Assembly (NCBI RefSeq): GCF_949628265.1
Contig: NC_088786.1
Location: forward strand, 10,540,001 to 10,604,000
Length of the DNA stretch: 64,000 nucleotides
Direction of reading: 5' to 3'
From: Cloeon dipterum
Taxonomy: Eukaryota; Arthropoda; Insecta; Ephemeroptera; Baetidae
Below are positions 61,093-64,000 of the stretch, piece after piece (position 1 is the stretch's first letter; the number at the start of each line of letters is the position of its first letter). Below the pieces are notes generated by a model. The model worked only from the letters and a program-made list of their open reading frames with translations, made no database searches and had not been told where the DNA came from. The position numbers and the translations under genes were made by a program.

Positions 61093-64000
61093 GTAAGTAT
61101 AGATCTGTTTTTACGCTAATGAGCGGCACGACGACAACCCGCGGCGTCTCTCGAGCGCGGACGCGCTGCATTTTTCAAATGGCTGACAGCTTTTTTTTCG
61201 AGATGCCGCGACCTTGTTAGGAATGTTCATTGAACAAGCGATGTATGCCTTCCAGAGATAATTACTGTACAAAAAATGTCTCTGAAGACGTGTATATAAT
61301 GTCTAACAATAACCTCAATAAGATAGCAATTAAATTTTCTCCGTAGTTTGTGTTAAGCGGGAATTCGGAAAATGTTAAAGAAAAGGATCTTCTACTAGAC
61401 AGTACCTACCGTAAACTCCATTATGTGTATTAATTAAATTTCCGGTTAATATAGCTTGAACCGTGAATAGACAAATATATATGGATTTTTATTTACTATT
61501 ATTCAAGTTTTTGACTGCGAGAGCTTACAGACAGGCAATTTAAACTTATTTGAACATTTTTTCAGTGGTTTCAGTGTAATTTGCTTGGGTTGATTTTTCA
61601 CTATAACTTTTGTTGCTTATTATCCTTTCCATATTCTAAAAGCTGTATAAATTAAGACTAGAGTTATTTGGAAATGAAGCAATTCATTTCAGGGTTAAAA
61701 AACAAATTAAACGAAACAAATATATCATGTGCTCAACTGTGAGTTTACTATAGGAAGTTTAATTGAATAAATGTGACGTTTCATTTTCGCATTTTTTTTT
61801 CAGTTCAACCCACGTTTGAGTGATTGTGATTTTTCCTGCAAAAAGCCTCAGTTGACGGAATATCAATCGCAAAATCGCACTCAAGTGCATGTTCCGTTCC
61901 CAACGCGCAAAATGCTTCAATAAATCACTCCATCAGCGCAGACTGTGCGAATGCGAATTCTGCTTTTTGTCAGTGAGATGGCGAACACTTTTGGCGGACA
62001 AACAAAAACTGGGCGGCTTGATCATTATTTGGAAACGCGCATGGCGAAGCCAAAGCCGTAATGAGAGGCGCGCCAGATGCGCACTTGTGTGTTGGCGTCT
62101 CATTGTGCGCGGCGGCATTAATGAAAGCCCAGCACGCACCACCCTTGCTCTGGAATTCATCACACTCGCACTACGATGTGTGCCTTGTGCAGTCAGAAAG
62201 GCAAAAGTTGGTCCACCATCCCCCTGGCGTGTCTGTCCTCGCGTGTTAACCCAGTTTTTGCAGCGTGACAGAAAGATGAGACGACGCGCGTTCTTCGCGC
62301 TTATTCGTTTGTTGCAAAAGCTGAAAAGAGATTTTCTCTTGGCCGCTCTCGCGCGCGAGAGTGGCGTGATTTATTCACGCACTTCACTTGGAGCAAACTT
62401 TGACTCGTGTGTCATGCGTGCTTGTGTGTGCCGTACGAGTCGCAGGAAATTGGCTACGTGTTCCTTGAAACGTTATTAGTCACCAGCTGCTCTGTTGTGT
62501 GGCTCGTCTTTGTCGCCGCTTCGCAACAACATTTTTCTCGTTGAAAACTACATTTTCCTTTTTAAAAGCATGACGATGACTGATATTTATTTCACAAGTT
62601 TGTTTTAAAGATCAAGTAAATCTATTTTGAAACAATTTTGTTTTGAATTCCGTGTGATCCTTTTTGTGGCCTATGATAATCCAAAATAATAAAATATAAC
62701 TGCACTAAAAATGTTTTGAAATAGGTTCGAGGAATCTTGAAGGTTCGTTTTTCATTCAGTTCTAAATTTTAAAAAAGTTTTTAAGCATTACGAGTATTTT
62801 TTAAATAATGCTATATTTTAAACAAGGCTTATAATCGCAACAAACGTAGAGTTGCGTGACTGCTTGCTCTTTTGGGATTACACCGCAGCGCAATTAATAA
62901 TTTTGATCGCACTCTGACAAACTACCAGAGGGAAAAACTCAGTCCTAATGGTTTCTACAGTGTCGTGTCGCCCCAAGAGAAAAGTCACACGCCCTCTCCA
63001 ACCGACGAGTAACTTGTTGTTATCGCGCGCACTTGGTTCAATATTTCAGGACTAAGCGAATGAAACTTGATCGTTCTGGGAGACACTTTTTGTGCCGGCC
63101 TGAGTGAAAAGTGTACGTACCAGGCAGTGGACGAAAAGGATACTGCGAGGGCCAAATTTGATACATGTTTGGGCACATATAACATGCGTCTCGTGTAGAA
63201 ACAGAGAACGCCAACGCCGCAAGGGGGCGAGATGACGCAGTATAAACAAAAGTAAGTTGGGGCTTCATTCAAACGACGTGATGAGAGAGTGTCTCGAGCA
63301 CATTATCAAAATTAAATTCGGAAAGGTCAAGATGTTGGTTTGGGAAACAAAACTGAGAGTACCACGCACCTTGTGGCTATATAAACGAGAGTGACTGGTC
63401 TTAATTTAGCGCCTTCATCATTAAAATTCGGCGTTGACAAACGCTCCACAGAGCTGATTAGCACATGTGTCAGAGCTGAGGTAGGAGTGTGATTTATGGT
63501 TGTCCAGAGAAATGGCCTTCATTCTAATTAAAAAGCATGCATTTATTCGTGCTACTTCGGTATTTATTCGAATCCAACGAGAGAGCGGTTGAATACAAAG
63601 TGATATTAATATTTTGATCCTGGCAGTAGAGTAAAACAATCCTTTTGTGATGGCTTGAAAACCCCCTATAGCATTTCAGCTTATGATATTGTGATCAAAG
63701 ACAAAACACAAACAGGTCGTGCTGTTGTTGCTGTTCATCTCCCATTTACGTTCTTTCAACTCGCTCAGTGGTTTCCTGCAGGGGTCAGTCGTTGTGGTAT
63801 TTATTTTTAAAGTCACGTAATTTACATCTCAATAACATGGCTGCACCCTTTCTTTCTGTCTTCAGCTGCAGAGAGAAAACCAGTTAGCCTCGCTGTGTAT
63901 TTGGCATGCACATCGAAACTCGAGAACACGCTTCCAAACCACACTCGCTGATATTGCACACACGCCACGCAAGCCAGCTTTTTGATCTGCGCGCGGACAG
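61093..64000. other. Right-end non-coding stretch
   Basis: No supported gene. A 196-codon plus-strand frame (61889-62479) lies in a GC-rich block and is Arg/Cys-rich with no domain. The rest may be the first intron of the gene starting at 61074. Confidence 0.35.

Overview
This is eukaryotic nuclear DNA, most likely from an arthropod and probably an insect. The genes are split by GT-AG introns, two of them only 53-55 nt long. The background is AT-rich, with an arthropod-style initiator (TCAGTC) and a CAACC-ATG-G start context at one gene. The recognised proteins are conserved animal proteins. I cannot name the species. There is no sign of prokaryotic operons, CRISPR arrays or viral genes. All gene models come from reading splice sites and phases by eye. 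The phases of the DGAT1, eIF3g, STK32, SDR and KEN-box models close exactly.

Left part (1-17 kb): four genes, all on the minus strand. The first (4778-5053) is only the first coding exon of an unrecognised protein; the rest of that gene presumably runs off the left edge. Next is a complete 12-exon DGAT1 (6443-9047, 525 aa), which makes triacylglycerol. Then comes a six-exon, 478-aa unrecognised protein (10172-12864), rich in Ser/Thr-Pro sites and ending in a KEN box, with a nested foldback repeat in its second intron. Last is a two-exon eIF3g (14379-15273, 276 aa), an RNA-binding subunit of translation initiation factor 3.

Centre (17-56 kb): one large plus-strand gene, STK32 (YANK-family Ser/Thr kinase), with 11 coding exons from 17292 to 55935 (464 aa). 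Its first intron (15.9 kb) holds a complete antisense gene, a retinol-dehydrogenase-type short-chain dehydrogenase with seven exons (18483-28544, 332 aa in the best model). About 0.5 kb upstream of that nested gene lies an almost perfect 1.94-kb palindrome (29084-31022). Its two arms of about 930 bp each carry the same 99-codon ORF and a triplet of AGGTCA nuclear-receptor half-sites. A second very long intron (10.6 kb, 39274-49895) has GC-rich blocks but no gene I can support.

Right part (56-64 kb): mostly non-coding. A GC-rich, promoter-like stretch near 60.5-61.1 kb ends in a short candidate first coding exon (61074-61091) followed by a good splice donor. It is probably the start of a plus-strand gene lying mainly outside the window.

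The genes do not form a pathway: lipid synthesis, translation initiation, signalling and retinoid/steroid-type redox metabolism are simply neighbours. The most unusual structures are the two inverted repeats (1.94 kb and 273 bp), the antisense nested gene and the two unrecognised coding sequences.
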